Assembly (NCBI GenBank): GCA_026129095.1
Contig: JAHCIT010000001.1
Span: 186,245 to 250,244 of the forward strand
Direction: 5' to 3'
DNA length: 64,000 nucleotides
From: Deltaproteobacteria bacterium
GTDB lineage: Bacteria > JAGRBM01 > JAHCIT01
The notes under the pieces were generated by a model that worked only from the letters and a program-made list of their open reading frames with translations, had not been told where the DNA came from and did not search any database. Position numbers and translations under genes: made by a program. Shown here piece after piece: positions 18,929-26,354 of this stretch. Positions within the stretch are counted from its first letter, which is position 1. Each line of letters starts with the position of its first letter.

Positions 18929-20623
18929 ATGACGGGGCCTTTTCTTCCCTATGACCGCATCCGCGAGCTGGCGGGCGACCCGAAGATGTTCGCCCGCGGG
19001 GAGAAATATTTTGCCGAAGGGCAGGTGACGAAACTGGAACTTTCGGGGAACCGCCTGGCCGCCAGAGTCGAAGGGACCGATACCTACCGGGTCTCCATCA
19101 GCCTCGACGGCCAAAAGGTTTCCCATTCCTGCACCTGCCCCGTCGGGGATGACGGCCTGTTCTGCAAGCATTGCGTCGCTGCCGCACTGGCGGCGATGTC
19201 GGAACCGGATAGCGGTCGCGCCACGCCGTCCGCTGAGCAGTGGCTTCAGTCCCGCTCCCGTGGGGAGCTGCTGGAGATCGTCCTGGCAGCCCGGCACCAG
19301 AACCCCGAATTCGCCGATTACATCGACCTTCTGACCGAAACGTCATCGGAGAGCGGTACGGCCATCCTGTTCGACAAGCTTGAGAAGGCGTTTCTGTCCG
19401 GCGGGAAGTTCGTGAACTGGGCGCGGGCGACTGGCTATAGCCGCAAGATTCACCAGATCGTCGACTCCCTGGCGGAAGTGTTGCGCCGCGTCCCTCAAGA
19501 CGAAATCACCGTTGAGCGGCTGGAATCCGCGATCAAGGCTGCGGAGAAACGCCTGGATGGCATCGACGACAGCGACGGGCAATACCATCCAGTCATCGAC
19601 AGGCTCGAAGAGCTTCATCTGGAAGCCTGCCGGAAGGCCCGGCCCGACCCGGTGAAACTTGCCGGAAGACTTTTCCGGATGGAACTCCAGAGCGGCTGGG
19701 AAACCTTTGACGGCGCCCTGGAAACCTACCGGGAGGTTCTCGGAACACGCAGACTCAAGGAATACCGCAAACTGGCGGAGGCCGAATGGAAAACCCTGAA
19801 ACCCATCGGCCCCGGCGGCAAGGATCCCGAACAGTATGGGCGTCGCGCCCGCCTCGAACAGGTCATGCTGAAGCTCGCGGAACAGGAGAAAGACTGGCGG
19901 CGGAAGGTCCGGATCCTCTCCCTCGACCTGTCGATGCCTAACCGTTACCGGAAGATATTCGAGTTGTGCCTCGAAAACGGAGACCGGGATTCCGCCCTCG
20001 AATGGGCCCGGCGCGGCTGGGAGGATCTGCCCGAATATCGCGACCACGAATTCGCCGTTTTTCTCTGTCAGGAGTATTTCCGCCGCAAACAGGCCGGCGA
20101 CGCACTTCCCATTGCCTGGCAGATGTTCGAGCGGCATCCCGGTCTGGAAAGCTACCGGTTCCTGAAAGTTCAGGCGGACCAGGCGAAGCGGTGGACGGAA
20201 TGGCGCGAACGCACGTGGGATCATCTTCAGGGGAAGACCATGCAGCAGGAGGCCCAAAGATCCCGTGGTGGCCGGTCCGCAGAGGTCGAAATCCTGCTCT
20301 GGGAAGGTAAACCCGAAGAAGCCTGGACAATCGCCAACGCCGGCGGCTGCTATGACTATTTATGGCAGCAGCTTGCGGAAAACCGCGAGAAGCCCCATCC
20401 CGATGACGCGGTTCGTATCTATCAGACCCAGCTCGAAAAAACGCTCCGCATCACGGGCAACGACAGTTACAAGGAAGCGGTCAGACTCCTGCGCCGGATC
20501 CAGCACACCCTGAAACCGGCTAAACGCACAGACGATTTCATTCAGGTTCTCGCGTCCGTGAAAACCGCGCACAAGGCGAAGCGCAACCTGATGAAAATGA
20601 TCGACGCGGAAAAGTGGGATTGA
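18929..20623 (+). CDS. SWIM zinc-finger protein
   Basis: A 564-residue protein when started at the ATG at 18929. A GTG at 18851 adds 26 low-complexity residues and seems less likely. The SWIM zinc finger CxCx(n)CxH is seen as CTC...CKH (C68, C70, C79, H81), after the usual FARGEKYFAEGQV lead-in. The rest is helical and resembles TPR-like repeats (YREVLGTRRLKEYRKLAEAEW, YRKIFELCLENGDRDSALEWA). SWIM fingers bind DNA or proteins and occur in helicase-associated and recombination factors. No enzymatic domain is visible and the function is unknown. It is a single gene, convergent with hipA. Confidence 0.85.
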   Translation: MTGPFLPYDRIRELAGDPKMFARGEKYFAEGQVTKLELSGNRLAARVEGTDTYRVSISLDGQKVSHSCTCPVGDDGLFCKHCVAAALAAMSEPDSGRATPSAEQWLQSRSRGELLEIVLAARHQNPEFADYIDLLTETSSESGTAILFDKLEKAFLSGGKFVNWARATGYSRKIHQIVDSLAEVLRRVPQDEITVERLESAIKAAEKRLDGIDDSDGQYHPVIDRLEELHLEACRKARPDPVKLAGRLFRMELQSGWETFDGALETYREVLGTRRLKEYRKLAEAEWKTLKPIGPGGKDPEQYGRRARLEQVMLKLAEQEKDWRRKVRILSLDLSMPNRYRKIFELCLENGDRDSALEWARRGWEDLPEYRDHEFAVFLCQEYFRRKQAGDALPIAWQMFERHPGLESYRFLKVQADQAKRWTEWRERTWDHLQGKTMQQEAQRSRGGRSAEVEILLWEGKPEEAWTIANAGGCYDYLWQQLAENREKPHPDDAVRIYQTQLEKTLRITGNDSYKEAVRLLRRIQHTLKPAKRTDDFIQVLASVKTAHKAKRNLMKMIDAEKWD

Positions 20624-20630
20624 GGCCGCT

Positions 20631-21878
20631 TCACAGCCCTTCCTGATGGGCTTCCAGCCATCCGGCCCGGCGCCGGATCTCCAGAATGATCTTCCGGATG
20701 ATTCCCTTGCTGGCTGGTAGTCCCAGCTGGCCGGCGGCATTTGGAGCCTCCGTCATTACGCGGGCCGCCAGTTCCGCGCTCCGCTTCTTCAGCAAGGACG
20801 GCATCACCTTCACATCGGCCGCGAACTTGCGCCAGTGCTTTTCATGCACCCACTCAGCCCGGTATTCGCCGCCAATGGACATGGCCATTTTGGGGTCCAG
20901 TTCCCGGTAGACGGCCGTACTCAGCAGATCATAGAACGGCGCCAGCCGCATACGGCCTCCCTCACCGGCCAGCAAGGCCAGGTTCTTTCCATGGGCGTCT
21001 GCATTTCCAATCAGGAAATTGAATATCACCCAGTCGATCACCTTGAGCTGATCCACGCCCGGTACTGTTGTGTGCTGGTTAATCAGGTCGAAGATGTCCT
21101 TGAAACCCGGCCCTCCGTCCCGCTGGTACTTCTGGTCCGGAAGGACTCCAGCGAGCTGGCAGAAGTCGAGCTGATGCAAGCGCCTGATCCGGTTTTTCTC
21201 TATGGTCCGGTCGTACCTGCGAATCACCAGCACGTCCGGCGGCAAACGGACTGTTTCGGCCCCAACCGCATTCAGGCCGGCCCTGGCAGCAAGTGCCAGA
21301 CAAAACGCCTCGTTCTCGACCGACTCCGGGATATCCGAAACGGGCTGGATTGCCGGTTTGAGAATATGAGTAGACGCCGCGCCGTCTTTCGGTAACGAGA
21401 ACTTGCCGCCATCCCATTTCACCGGGATCTTGTCCTGCGCACCCGCCAGCGACAGCCTGAGTTCGCCGTGCTGCGCAAGTAACGGGAGCCGTTTCCCGAG
21501 CCGTTCGATATCCGCCCGGATCATGGCCGGAGAATAAGGCGCATAAGACGCCTTTCGCGTCCGCTTCACGCCACCCGGTGTGATCGAAAAGGCGCCGGCT
21601 GCGTCCTCCCCCAGCGCTTCCAGCTGGGCGTACAAGTCACCAGCCGGAATCTGCTTGAGCTTAAGGATTGCGGAAAGAACCGGTCCTTCCGGAAGCAGAT
21701 TGCTGAAGAACAGAGCGACCGGGTCGTTGTCGTAAGGCTCCGGCCGGAGCGGAAGGCGGGGGCTCAGCGGAAAGGCCGCATCCGCCTTCAGCCAGGCGGG
21801 ATCGTACGTGAACTGGAGCCGCCGCTTGTCAGCGATGATCGTGCCGACCGGTTCGGTTTCATGCCAGACCTTCAGCAC
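20631..21878 (-). CDS. hipA: HipA-family serine/threonine kinase toxin
   Basis: A 415-residue HipA kinase. It shows the N-terminal beta-domain (GTIIADKRRLQFTYDPAWL), the P-loop/substrate segment LSLAGAQDKIPVK, the catalytic loop NFLIGNADAHGKNLALL and the metal aspartate in PFYDLLS. HipA phosphorylates glutamyl-tRNA synthetase or related targets and induces dormancy; HipB binding neutralises it. Its start lies 3 nt after the hipB stop, giving the normal antitoxin-toxin order. All active-site residues appear intact, so this is probably a working toxin. Confidence 0.93.
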   Translation of the reverse strand: MLKVWHETEPVGTIIADKRRLQFTYDPAWLKADAAFPLSPRLPLRPEPYDNDPVALFFSNLLPEGPVLSAILKLKQIPAGDLYAQLEALGEDAAGAFSITPGGVKRTRKASYAPYSPAMIRADIERLGKRLPLLAQHGELRLSLAGAQDKIPVKWDGGKFSLPKDGAASTHILKPAIQPVSDIPESVENEAFCLALAARAGLNAVGAETVRLPPDVLVIRRYDRTIEKNRIRRLHQLDFCQLAGVLPDQKYQRDGGPGFKDIFDLINQHTTVPGVDQLKVIDWVIFNFLIGNADAHGKNLALLAGEGGRMRLAPFYDLLSTAVYRELDPKMAMSIGGEYRAEWVHEKHWRKFAADVKVMPSLLKKRSAELAARVMTEAPNAAGQLGLPASKGIIRKIILEIRRRAGWLEAHQEGL

Positions 21879-21880
21879 AG

Positions 21881-22168
21881 CTATTTCTCCAGCGCCCTGA
21901 GCCGGAGCCCGAGCGCCCGCATCACCCGGCCGGTATTTCCAAGCGAAACGCCCGGCTTTCCGTTTTCCAGCTGGATGATGAACTCCCGCCCTACGCCCGA
22001 CACGAGCGCCAGTTCCTCCTGGGTCATTTCCGCGCGGACTCTGGACGCGCGGATGGTATCGCCCAGCTCCAGCAGCATGGGGTCGTCCCCCGTCGTCGCA
22101 TGGCGACGACGCTTGGGCATAATGTCTTCTTTAACCGACTTTCTCATCATAACGACCGGCTTCGCCAT
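21881..22168 (-). CDS. hipB: HipB-family antitoxin, XRE-type HTH
   Basis: A 95-residue protein with an XRE helix-turn-helix (GDTIRASRVRAEMTQEELALVSGVGREFIIQLENGKPGVSLGNTGRVMRAL). The first 30 residues are variable, and internal ATGs at positions 7, 8 and 17 are alternative starts. It should bind and inhibit the HipA kinase and repress the operon through the repeated half-sites found immediately upstream. Confidence 0.9.
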   Translation of the reverse strand: MAKPVVMMRKSVKEDIMPKRRRHATTGDDPMLLELGDTIRASRVRAEMTQEELALVSGVGREFIIQLENGKPGVSLGNTGRVMRALGLRLRALEK

Positions 22169-22170
22169 AG

Positions 22171-22280
22171 AAGTCGGCTATAGGCAACTTATAAAGGATA
22201 GCGGCCCGCAAAGCAAAGAGGTGGGGTATAGGCGACTTTTCTGGAAGGTGGTGGAGGCGCAGCTGATCCGAGAAGTCGCC
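22171..22280. promoter_or_regulatory. hipBA operator region with repeated AAGTCG half-sites
   Basis: AAGTCG and its complement recur upstream of hipB. AAGTCG-N8-CAACTT (22171-22190) forms an imperfect dyad 2 nt from the start codon. GGCGACTT (22231-22238) and AAGTCGCC (22273-22280) form a perfect 8-bp inverted repeat 34 nt apart. Another half-site (CGACTTT) lies at the hipB 5' end. Multiple HipB operators in front of hipBA are known in other bacteria, so cooperative autorepression is likely. Confidence 0.6.
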
Positions 22281-22367
22281 AAAAGCCCTACCGATCCAGC
22301 AACATTACGAGCCCATGCCATGACATTTTGGGTTGGCTGACCTGACCTGACCTTGACCTTCCCCCCA

Positions 22368-22424
22368 TTAACACTCGAAGTGGCTCCGAAAAGCAGGGTT
22401 GGTCACGGGATTCCTCTTCGTCAC
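22368..22424 (-). pseudogene. Probable stub of an abiEii toxin gene
   Basis: A GTG codon overlaps the abiEi stop (GTGA) exactly where the AbiEii toxin gene normally begins. It opens an 18-codon frame reading VTKRNPVTNPA and then loses any family likeness and stops at TAA (22368). The first residues resemble AbiEii N-termini, which usually continue into a conserved ASVRxRLLN helix that is absent here. I infer a deletion after about 11 codons, fusing the stub to the hipBA upstream region. Confidence 0.45.
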
Positions 22425-23026
22425 GTCATCGCCTCAAGGTACGGCCGCATCACGTTCTGAACACGGCAGACGGCAGCATACCGCCACAGATCATCGGTCT
22501 TTCCCCGGTATTTGCGTAGATAGTCGCGCAGGGCTTCGAGGGCGACTTCAAGCCCGATCTTGTTCCGGTACTTGAAACAATCAGCCACGGTCTTGGCTGC
22601 CGAATATATCCTGACATCAATATTTTCGATCCGGTGGAGTTCCACACCCTCGGCGAGCGCATTACCCGAAAACCGGACGATCCGAAGCGGCGGGTGATCG
22701 ACCCTCGGTCGCTGCGCCTTTACATCGACTGCAATCCACACCTCAAATGGCGCCTGAGTGGTCAGGCCATGGAAACGAAGCGCAGACAGAAGGCATACCG
22801 TACCTTTCGGCACTTTTTTGCCCGCTTCCGCCAGGGAATGGAACTCCGTCACCCGGAATTTCGGGAGGCTATATAGACCTCGCCCTGTCCGATCGAGCTT
22901 GCCCTGCCGCACAAGCCGCTGGAGGTAGACCGGTGCTATCCCGTACGCCGCAAGGTCACGGGGACGAAACGCCCCCGATTTCCGGGCATATTGCAGGATT
23001 TTTTCGGACGGAGAATACGCAGCCAT
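22421..23026 (-). CDS. AbiEi-like type IV antitoxin (apparently orphan)
   Basis: A 201-residue protein of the AbiEi_4 / wHTH antitoxin family. An N-terminal winged helix (ARKSGAFRPRDLAAYGIAPVYLQRLVRQGKLDRTGRGLYSLP) is followed by the conserved LLSALRFHGLTTQ, the core IYSAAKTVADCFKYRNKIGLEVALEALRDYL and a basic tail. AbiEi represses its operon and counteracts the AbiEii nucleotidyltransferase toxin. The toxin gene is missing; only a short stub follows. As an orphan it may act as an anti-addiction factor or be decaying. Confidence 0.88.
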   Translation of the reverse strand: MAAYSPSEKILQYARKSGAFRPRDLAAYGIAPVYLQRLVRQGKLDRTGRGLYSLPKFRVTEFHSLAEAGKKVPKGTVCLLSALRFHGLTTQAPFEVWIAVDVKAQRPRVDHPPLRIVRFSGNALAEGVELHRIENIDVRIYSAAKTVADCFKYRNKIGLEVALEALRDYLRKYRGKTDDLWRYAAVCRVQNVMRPYLEAMT

Positions 23027-23189
23027 TCCTTACGTTTATAATATAGAGGCATATATAAGTAAATACCGGTATTTAATAACAAACGCTGCACGAGCTTTTT
23101 CAGGAATTGAACCAGCCCGATGTCGAACAAAATGATGAGTATGATGCGGTCTTGGCCAAGAACAGCGAAACGCTCAGGCATTGCCGAAG

Positions 23190-23218
23190 GCCCGGTCAGG
23201 GTCTTTCCCTGATCGGGC
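23190..23218. terminator. Hairpin in the 23.0-23.3 kb spacer
   Basis: GCCCGGTCAGGG (23190-23201) pairs with CCCTGATCGGGC (23207-23218) across a TCTTT loop, a 12-bp stem with one G-T pair. It may be a bidirectional terminator between the 23287 and 22421 genes, although no U-tract follows. The remainder of the spacer (23027-23286) contains an open frame without a start codon and nothing I can name. Confidence 0.45.
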
Positions 23219-23286
23219 TCAGGCACTCACCACACGCAAACAGACCCACGTCATCGGGTAGAGTTTCCCGCTTACAAGAATAAGAG

Positions 23287-23709
23287 CTAGGCCGACATCA
23301 GTGTATCTTTTCTGCGATTCTCGCCCCGCCATTCTTTGCCCCGTTCATCCGTCATGATCACGGTAAAAACCGATGGACCGAGATGGCCGCCAGGCGAGTC
23401 GGGCCACGGCAAGACAATATCGAAATCAGCAGTCAGAGCCGCCTTAACGACCTTGGCGGGCGGAAATAGCTGATGTACGCTGCTTAGCAGGCTCTCTTGG
23501 CACATCCAGGCGAGATTCCGGTTCCGGGGAATGTCGAACTCGGGCGGATCGATTGTCAGCGAAAGCAGATCGATGGTCACTCGCTGAACCCGGTGTTCCC
23601 ATGCCAAATACGCATAATGCTCCGCCGAGGCGGAGAGCTTGTCCGCAATACCGCCCGCGAAGCTTTTCAGGTAGCGGCGGCCGAGCGGTCGGCTGGGTCC
23701 GAAATCCAT
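23287..23709 (-). CDS. Hypothetical protein
   Basis: A 140-residue protein starting MDFGPSRPLGRRYLKSF. A longer frame to 23769 would run through the palindromic operator at 23729-23749, so I prefer 23709, 20 nt from that site. The sequence is soluble and mixed alpha/beta, with LAWEHRVQRVTIDLLSLTIDPPEF and PWPDSPGGHLGPSVFTVIMTDERG. I do not recognise a family. It is the leftmost gene carrying the island-wide GTGACA-N5-TGTCAC site, which suggests it belongs to the same regulated set. Confidence 0.55.
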   Translation of the reverse strand: MDFGPSRPLGRRYLKSFAGGIADKLSASAEHYAYLAWEHRVQRVTIDLLSLTIDPPEFDIPRNRNLAWMCQESLLSSVHQLFPPAKVVKAALTADFDIVLPWPDSPGGHLGPSVFTVIMTDERGKEWRGENRRKDTLMSA

Positions 23710-23728
23710 GCCCAAGCATTGGATATTG

Positions 23729-23749
23729 CGGTGACATGATATGTCACCG
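23729..23749. promoter_or_regulatory. Island palindrome, site 1
   Basis: A perfect 21-bp palindrome with TGACA at 23732 and TGTCA at 23742, spacer TGATA. Its centre is 30 nt upstream of the start of the minus-strand gene at 23709. It belongs to the eleven-member set described in the findings. Confidence 0.75.
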
Positions 23750-23765
23750 GAGCAACGTGATGAGG

Positions 23766-26351
23766 TCATGCATAGTCAGCAGCCAATAAGCCTTCGAACA
23801 AGCTCTTTGCGCCCGACGCTTTCATTACCGCCTGACGAACATCGGCACGGGTCAGATCCAGCACACGCAACTTGCCGCCAACTTCAGCAACCGATTCGAT
23901 ACGACGGTAAAAGCTTGAGTGTTCCTGTGCATAGGCAGCCAGCCCCTGAAGCTTGGGCAGCGCATCAGCCAGATGCAGTCCATGCGGATCGACTAAATCC
24001 GCAACCACCTTGCCATCCTGCTCAGCAAAGAAAATGAAATCCGGGCGGACGATCTTGAACTGTTCATCTTCGACGTAGGCGATCCCCAGCGAGGATTGCC
24101 CCGGCTGCTGCGGATTGCGATACCAGAAACGGAAACCGGCGCGATTGGACTCGGTCTCAACAACGGTGCGCTCCCAATCATTCAACTCGGCTGGGTATTT
24201 GCCGTCCTTGTCGGCAAGCAGATGGCGCTGCCAGGTTGGGAGCGTAATTATCTGGTCGTTTTCACGTGCCTTGGTGGCCTCATAGCGAGATTCAGGCTTG
24301 GCCAAATCCACATTCTGCGGCTCGGTGCTCATCTCCACAATCTGCCGGTAGGATTCCTTGCGGTCGTCCGAAAGCTTCTTGATCTGCGGCCCATAAGTCC
24401 TCAGCCATGCCTTTGCAAGCTTGTCGGCTTCGGCATCGAAGTATGGTTGAATCTCGGTAACCAAACCTAAACCCGCGACAGTGACACGAGCCTCGGTGAT
24501 GGCCTCAAGAAACTCTTCTGGATCATCGTCCACGTTAGCGATCTGTTTCGCCAAATGCTCGACGTAGGTACGTGCGATGTCCGGACTGAAAATTCGCGCC
24601 GCGCGCCTGAAGGCATCGTCAACCACTGCGACATCTGCATCCTCCCAGAATTCGTCGAAAGTTTTCGCCTTGCCTTTCATATCAGTGACGACCGTCTCGC
24701 CATCCACTGTCAACACTGACTTGCGCTTGGCCTCGATCTTTTCTTTCTGAGTCTCCTGAAATGCGTCTAGAGCCTTGTGCATCACCCCATGGGCCAGCTT
24801 GCCCGCATCAGCAAGGATACCGTCAGATGCCAACTCGTGAGCCAATGCCGTCAAGCGTTTTGCCGGTTTCGCGCCACGCTGCGGGCGGGTTTGCGATGGC
24901 AAGGATTCGAAAGCCTCCCAAACCACTGCTGACGCGTCCGGGTGGGGCTTCACCTCCACATATTCGATGAGAATGCGACCGGAAGGCGGGGCCGAATCAT
25001 CACCCTTCATCAAGACATCGACAACTTCTTCGACCGCTTTGCGGTTGAATTTCGGCAGCAAACAATCCACTGCATTCAGTCGGTCGTTGCCTGGAATGCG
25101 GCGAGCCAACGGCGAGCGCACCATCCGCCCCAGCAATTGGGTGATGTGGGTCCGATCGCTGGCGGCGCGGAAGGACACCATCACTTCAGCGCGAGGGCAG
25201 TCCCAACCAGTGCTGATGGCATCCTTGGCGATCAACACACGCACCCAGATGGAGTCCTGAACGCGTTGCGGCTCGATGTAAGGTACGTCGCGAGTTCCGA
25301 ATCGTTGCGTGCTGTGTTCGCCAAAAACGTGCGCCACGCTAGCAGCCGGCAATTCGGGATAGCGCTCGAAGATGGTTTCCAGTGCCCGCCCAATCTCGTT
25401 CGGGTCAGGTGTATTGGGAACTTGCAACACCATCAAAGGCACAACGACGCGCGCTTCTTCTTGCTGCTTGGCGTATTCGTACCAGGCGACAGTTGATTCC
25501 TTCAGCTTATCCGTAGCACGCCGCACCAGTACGGTATCGAAATCACCGGTCTCTGTGGGAATGTCCAGCAATATGGTGTCTTTGATAAGGCCGGATTCCT
25601 GCACTTTCACCGCATCCACTACCACGTTTGGCAGCTTGCTGTGCTTACCCGCGGACTCAATGGCCTTGTTGAAACGCTCCACCGTCGCCGAAATTCCCCA
25701 TATCACCGGTATGCCGGTCACACTGCCAGAGCCGTTGATCAGGCGCTGTACGATGGTGTTTTTTTCCTTAATCGTCGCATTGCCCATGCCACGGTGCGCT
25801 TCGTCCAGCACCAGGTACAAGGTCAAATCCGGATCGTCGATGGTGTTCTGAATCGTGTCCCATATGGTGTAGGCACGAAGGTCGGGGCGGATCGCCGGTA
25901 GCAATGCCCCCGCCCTGGCCTCCAATTCCTCAAGATCATGGCCGCGTACCAGCAGACTATTCTTGCTTAACTTCTGGGTGTTGAGAAAATAGATTTTACC
26001 GGCCTCAAATCTAGGGCGATTAAAGGTATTTTCCACCACAACCATATCGGTGTATTTGATGCGGTCGCTGGCTTCCATCAGGCGGAAGCGGGTCTGCTCG
26101 TTCAATGACGGATCATCGCTGAACCAGATCACCACAGCGCTGGGGTCGGCCTCAAAATCGAATTCGTCGTCGCCGTAAAACAGCGCCTCGAACGCAGCGG
26201 CCGCCATCACGGTTTTACCCGCACCAGTGACCGCAGTCAGAGAAAATGCCGTCTTATCGGACTCGCCATGCCATCGGCTGCGTGCTTTTCGAAGATGATT
26301 GAGGACATCGCGCACGGCGTCGCGCTGATAATCCTTGAGGGTAAACTTCAT
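23766..26351 (-). CDS. Type III restriction enzyme Res-like DEAD/DEAH helicase
   Basis: An 861-residue protein. Its SF2 helicase core has Walker A TAVTGAGKTVMA (about residues 38-49), Walker B DEAH in LVLDEAHRGMG, and a helicase C-terminal half containing STGWDCPRAEVMVSFR and QLLGRMVRSP. This matches the translocase/restriction subunit of type III-like systems. The C-terminal PD-(D/E)xK region is plausibly around residues 760-800 (IVRPDFIFFAEQDGKVVADLVDPHG), but the lysine position is unclear. It starts 3 nt after the methyltransferase stop. The pair would cut foreign DNA lacking the host methyl mark. Confidence 0.88.
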   Translation of the reverse strand: MKFTLKDYQRDAVRDVLNHLRKARSRWHGESDKTAFSLTAVTGAGKTVMAAAAFEALFYGDDEFDFEADPSAVVIWFSDDPSLNEQTRFRLMEASDRIKYTDMVVVENTFNRPRFEAGKIYFLNTQKLSKNSLLVRGHDLEELEARAGALLPAIRPDLRAYTIWDTIQNTIDDPDLTLYLVLDEAHRGMGNATIKEKNTIVQRLINGSGSVTGIPVIWGISATVERFNKAIESAGKHSKLPNVVVDAVKVQESGLIKDTILLDIPTETGDFDTVLVRRATDKLKESTVAWYEYAKQQEEARVVVPLMVLQVPNTPDPNEIGRALETIFERYPELPAASVAHVFGEHSTQRFGTRDVPYIEPQRVQDSIWVRVLIAKDAISTGWDCPRAEVMVSFRAASDRTHITQLLGRMVRSPLARRIPGNDRLNAVDCLLPKFNRKAVEEVVDVLMKGDDSAPPSGRILIEYVEVKPHPDASAVVWEAFESLPSQTRPQRGAKPAKRLTALAHELASDGILADAGKLAHGVMHKALDAFQETQKEKIEAKRKSVLTVDGETVVTDMKGKAKTFDEFWEDADVAVVDDAFRRAARIFSPDIARTYVEHLAKQIANVDDDPEEFLEAITEARVTVAGLGLVTEIQPYFDAEADKLAKAWLRTYGPQIKKLSDDRKESYRQIVEMSTEPQNVDLAKPESRYEATKARENDQIITLPTWQRHLLADKDGKYPAELNDWERTVVETESNRAGFRFWYRNPQQPGQSSLGIAYVEDEQFKIVRPDFIFFAEQDGKVVADLVDPHGLHLADALPKLQGLAAYAQEHSSFYRRIESVAEVGGKLRVLDLTRADVRQAVMKASGAKSLFEGLLAADYA

Positions 26352-26354
26352 GCT

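Noticed and set aside
23080-23286. Open stretch readable as QTLHELFQELNQPDVEQ on the plus strand
   Set aside because: It has no in-frame start codon and begins right after a stop. It could be a gene remnant, but I cannot support an identity.
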